This document shows positions 62,450-64,000 of a stretch of 64,000 nt of DNA, piece by piece. The stretch's first letter is position 1; every line of letters begins with the position of its first letter. Position numbers and translations under genes: made by a program. The stretch lies in assembly GCF_905175385.1 (NCBI RefSeq), contig NZ_HG992749.1, positions 2,790,001 through 2,854,000 of the forward strand. The letters run 5' to 3'. The notes beneath the pieces are model-generated. The model did no database searches. It had not been told where the DNA came from and saw only the letters and a program-made list of their open reading frames with translations. The stretch comes from Vibrio sp. B1FLJ16 (GTDB taxonomy: Bacteria > Pseudomonadota > Gammaproteobacteria > Enterobacterales > Vibrionaceae).

Positions 62450-63757
62450 ATGGTCATGGTCGAACTCTTCGTGGTTCTGCTCTTTATCTATTTAGGGGCA
62501 AGAATCGGCGGTATCGGCATTGGTTTTGCCGGTGGCGCAGGTGTCATTGCGCTGTCTCTGATCCTGGGCGTTCCAACTAGTCAGGCTTTTATCCCTGTTG
62601 ACGTAATTTTAATCATCATGTCCGTAATTACCGCTATTGCAGCGATGCAGGTTGCTGGTGGTCTGGACTGGATGGTACAAGTTGCGGAAAACTTTTTACG
62701 TAAACATCCGGAGCGCATCACGTTCTACGCCCCTATCGTGACATTCCTGATGACACTGATGGCAGGTACGGGTCATACGGCGTTCTCTACTCTGCCGGTA
62801 ATTGCAGAAGTAGCCAAAGGCCAGGGTGTTCGTCCTTCACGTCCACTGTCTATCGCCGTTGTTGCTTCACAAATCGCAATCACAGCGTCTCCGATTTCAG
62901 CGGCAGTGGTTGCCTTTGCTGCAATGCTGGCACCATTTGGTGTGGATTACCTGACACTGCTTGCCGTGTGTATTCCGACCACATTCATCGCTTGTATGAT
63001 TGGTGCATTTGTTGCGAACTTCATGGGCAGCGAACTGAAAGACGATCCTGAGTATCAGCATCGCCTAGAAAATGGTCTGATCAAGCTAAGCACTGAATCA
63101 AAGCGTGAAATTCTACCAACTGCGAAAAAAGCGACTTTCATCTTCCTGGGTGCTATCGCATTTGTTGTCTGTTACGCCGCGGCAATCTCTGGCTCTGTAG
63201 GTCTAATTGAGAACCCTGCTCTGGGCCGTAACGAGGCAATCATGACCGTCATGCTGGCAGCAGCGGCAGTGATCGTCATGAGCTGTAAAATCGATGCAAG
63301 CAAAATCCCTGCAGCCGCAACATTCCGCTCAGGTATGACTGCGTGTGTCTGTGTACTTGGTGTAGCATGGCTGGGCTCTACGTTTGTAAACGCGCACGTA
63401 GACGGCATTAAAGAAGTCGCTGGCGCGCTACTGGCAGATTACCCTTGGATGCTCGCATTAGTACTGTTCTTTGCTTCTATGCTGTTGTACTCACAAGGTG
63501 CGACGACTGTTGCACTGATGCCAGCTGCTTTGGCTATCGGTGTTGCTCCACTTACTGCTGTTGCATCCTTCGCAGCGGTAAGTGCGCTGTTCGTTCTGCC
63601 AACTTACCCGACACTGCTTGCAGCGGTTGAAATGGATGACACAGGCTCAACTCGTATCGGTAAATACGTATTTAACCACCCGTTCTTTTTACCGGGTGTG
63701 GTAACCATCTCCTCAGCGGTTGCTTTAGGCTTCGCCTTTGGCGGTCTGCTGATCTAG
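62450..63757 (+). CDS. dcuA: Anaerobic C4-dicarboxylate transporter (Dcu family)
   Basis: A 435-residue inner-membrane carrier with about ten to twelve helices that exchanges fumarate, malate or aspartate for succinate. Typical Dcu segments: LGARIGGIGIGFAGGAG, AIAAMQVAGGLDWMV, TLPVIAEVAKGQGV and IAITASPISAAVVAF. The sequence and the aspA-dcuA order favour DcuA, though DcuB is close. The ATG at 62450 is the first in frame; a second Met two codons later is possible. Followed by a strong terminator. Confidence 0.88.
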   Translation: MVMVELFVVLLFIYLGARIGGIGIGFAGGAGVIALSLILGVPTSQAFIPVDVILIIMSVITAIAAMQVAGGLDWMVQVAENFLRKHPERITFYAPIVTFLMTLMAGTGHTAFSTLPVIAEVAKGQGVRPSRPLSIAVVASQIAITASPISAAVVAFAAMLAPFGVDYLTLLAVCIPTTFIACMIGAFVANFMGSELKDDPEYQHRLENGLIKLSTESKREILPTAKKATFIFLGAIAFVVCYAAAISGSVGLIENPALGRNEAIMTVMLAAAAVIVMSCKIDASKIPAAATFRSGMTACVCVLGVAWLGSTFVNAHVDGIKEVAGALLADYPWMLALVLFFASMLLYSQGATTVALMPAALAIGVAPLTAVASFAAVSALFVLPTYPTLLAAVEMDDTGSTRIGKYVFNHPFFLPGVVTISSAVALGFAFGGLLI

Positions 63758-63777
63758 TAAAAACAGAGTCTTACTCG

Positions 63778-63799
63778 GGGAGCTTCGGCTCCCTTTTTT
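63778..63799 (+). terminator. Terminator of dcuA
   Basis: A perfect GGGAGC-TTCG-GCTCCC stem with a UUCG tetraloop and TTTTTT. Confidence 0.9.
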
Positions 63800-63918
63800 A
63801 TTATCTGAAAATGAACATTTCGATTAAAAAACCTTCACTTTAATGAAACTTATGGCTTAGTCAGCAGGTCTGATTGAGTTACACTTACGGCAATTATCTA
63901 AGACGATTTGAACATTTT

Positions 63919-64000
63919 ATGCGCGCATTACTCTCCGTATTACTCCTAGGCTTGATTACCTTCTCTGCACCGTCTCTTGCCTTGTTTGGTAACGAACAGT
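63919..64000 (+). CDS. dsbD: Thiol:disulfide interchange protein DsbD, N-terminal fragment (window end)
   Basis: Only about 27 codons are in the window: a signal peptide ([21 protein letters not shown]) followed by LFGNEQ, which matches the mature start of DsbD. The aspA-dcuA-dsbD order (with or without cutA) supports this. The rest of the gene is beyond 64000. Confidence 0.65.
   Translation, partial: MRALLSVLLLGLITFSAPSLALFGNEQ

Overview
The window reads as a contiguous piece of the main chromosome of a Vibrio. The evidence is the gene content and order: motX next to purA, hmp divergent from nsrR, the block hflC-hflK-hflX-hfq-miaA-mutL-amiB-tsaE, the frdABCD/epmA/efp/epmB neighbourhood, groESL, cpxP/cpxRA and aspA-dcuA-dsbD. 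Genes are densely packed and almost all are housekeeping. I see no prophage, integron, CRISPR array, rRNA operon or full-length insertion sequence. The species cannot be fixed from sequence alone.

Layout: 0.1-4.4 kb holds argD, pabA, trpS and gph (all minus). 4.4-9.6 kb holds rlmB, rnr, nsrR and the divergent NO-detoxifying hmp, with two NsrR operators between them. 9.7-12.2 kb holds motX (with a textbook FliA promoter), a frameshifted purA and a small membrane protein. 12.4-21.6 kb is the minus-strand hflC/hflK/hflX/hfq/miaA/mutL/amiB/tsaE block, in which mutL is frameshifted in a homopolymer. 21.9-25.1 kb holds queG, an AT-rich gap with four consensus DnaA boxes (a datA-like locus) and an array of 11 tRNA genes (5 initiator Met, 6 Gly-GCC) with three degenerate initiator-tRNA 3' halves. 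25.2-37.5 kb holds orn, rsgA, psd, two transporters, gpmI, a rhodanese, secB, gpsA, cysE and envC. 37.5-43.1 kb holds a frameshifted large lipoprotein, a DHH phosphoesterase, a TetR regulator and epmA. 43.5-52.4 kb holds frdABCD, efp/epmB, an MgtC-family gene, an exported repeat protein and groESL. 52.6-64 kb holds a MATE pump, pfkA, fieF, cpxP/cpxRA, trmL, fxsA, aspA, dcuA and the first codons of dsbD.

Genes that work together: epmA and epmB modify the product of efp. aspA, dcuA and frdABCD form the aspartate/fumarate respiration route (aspartate to fumarate, C4-dicarboxylate exchange, fumarate reduction). nsrR controls hmp. CpxR/CpxA and CpxP form an envelope-stress loop with a CpxR box in the shared promoter. 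hfq, miaA and hflX sit in the classical order.

Most notable: (1) three coding regions (purA, mutL, lipoprotein) each carry a single-base frameshift, which means either sequence errors or a mutator strain; (2) a datA-like DnaA-box cluster in what I recall as the E. coli datA gene context; (3) repeated initiator-tRNA 3' halves inside the tRNA array; (4) three families of small intergenic inverted-repeat elements, one present in two copies.
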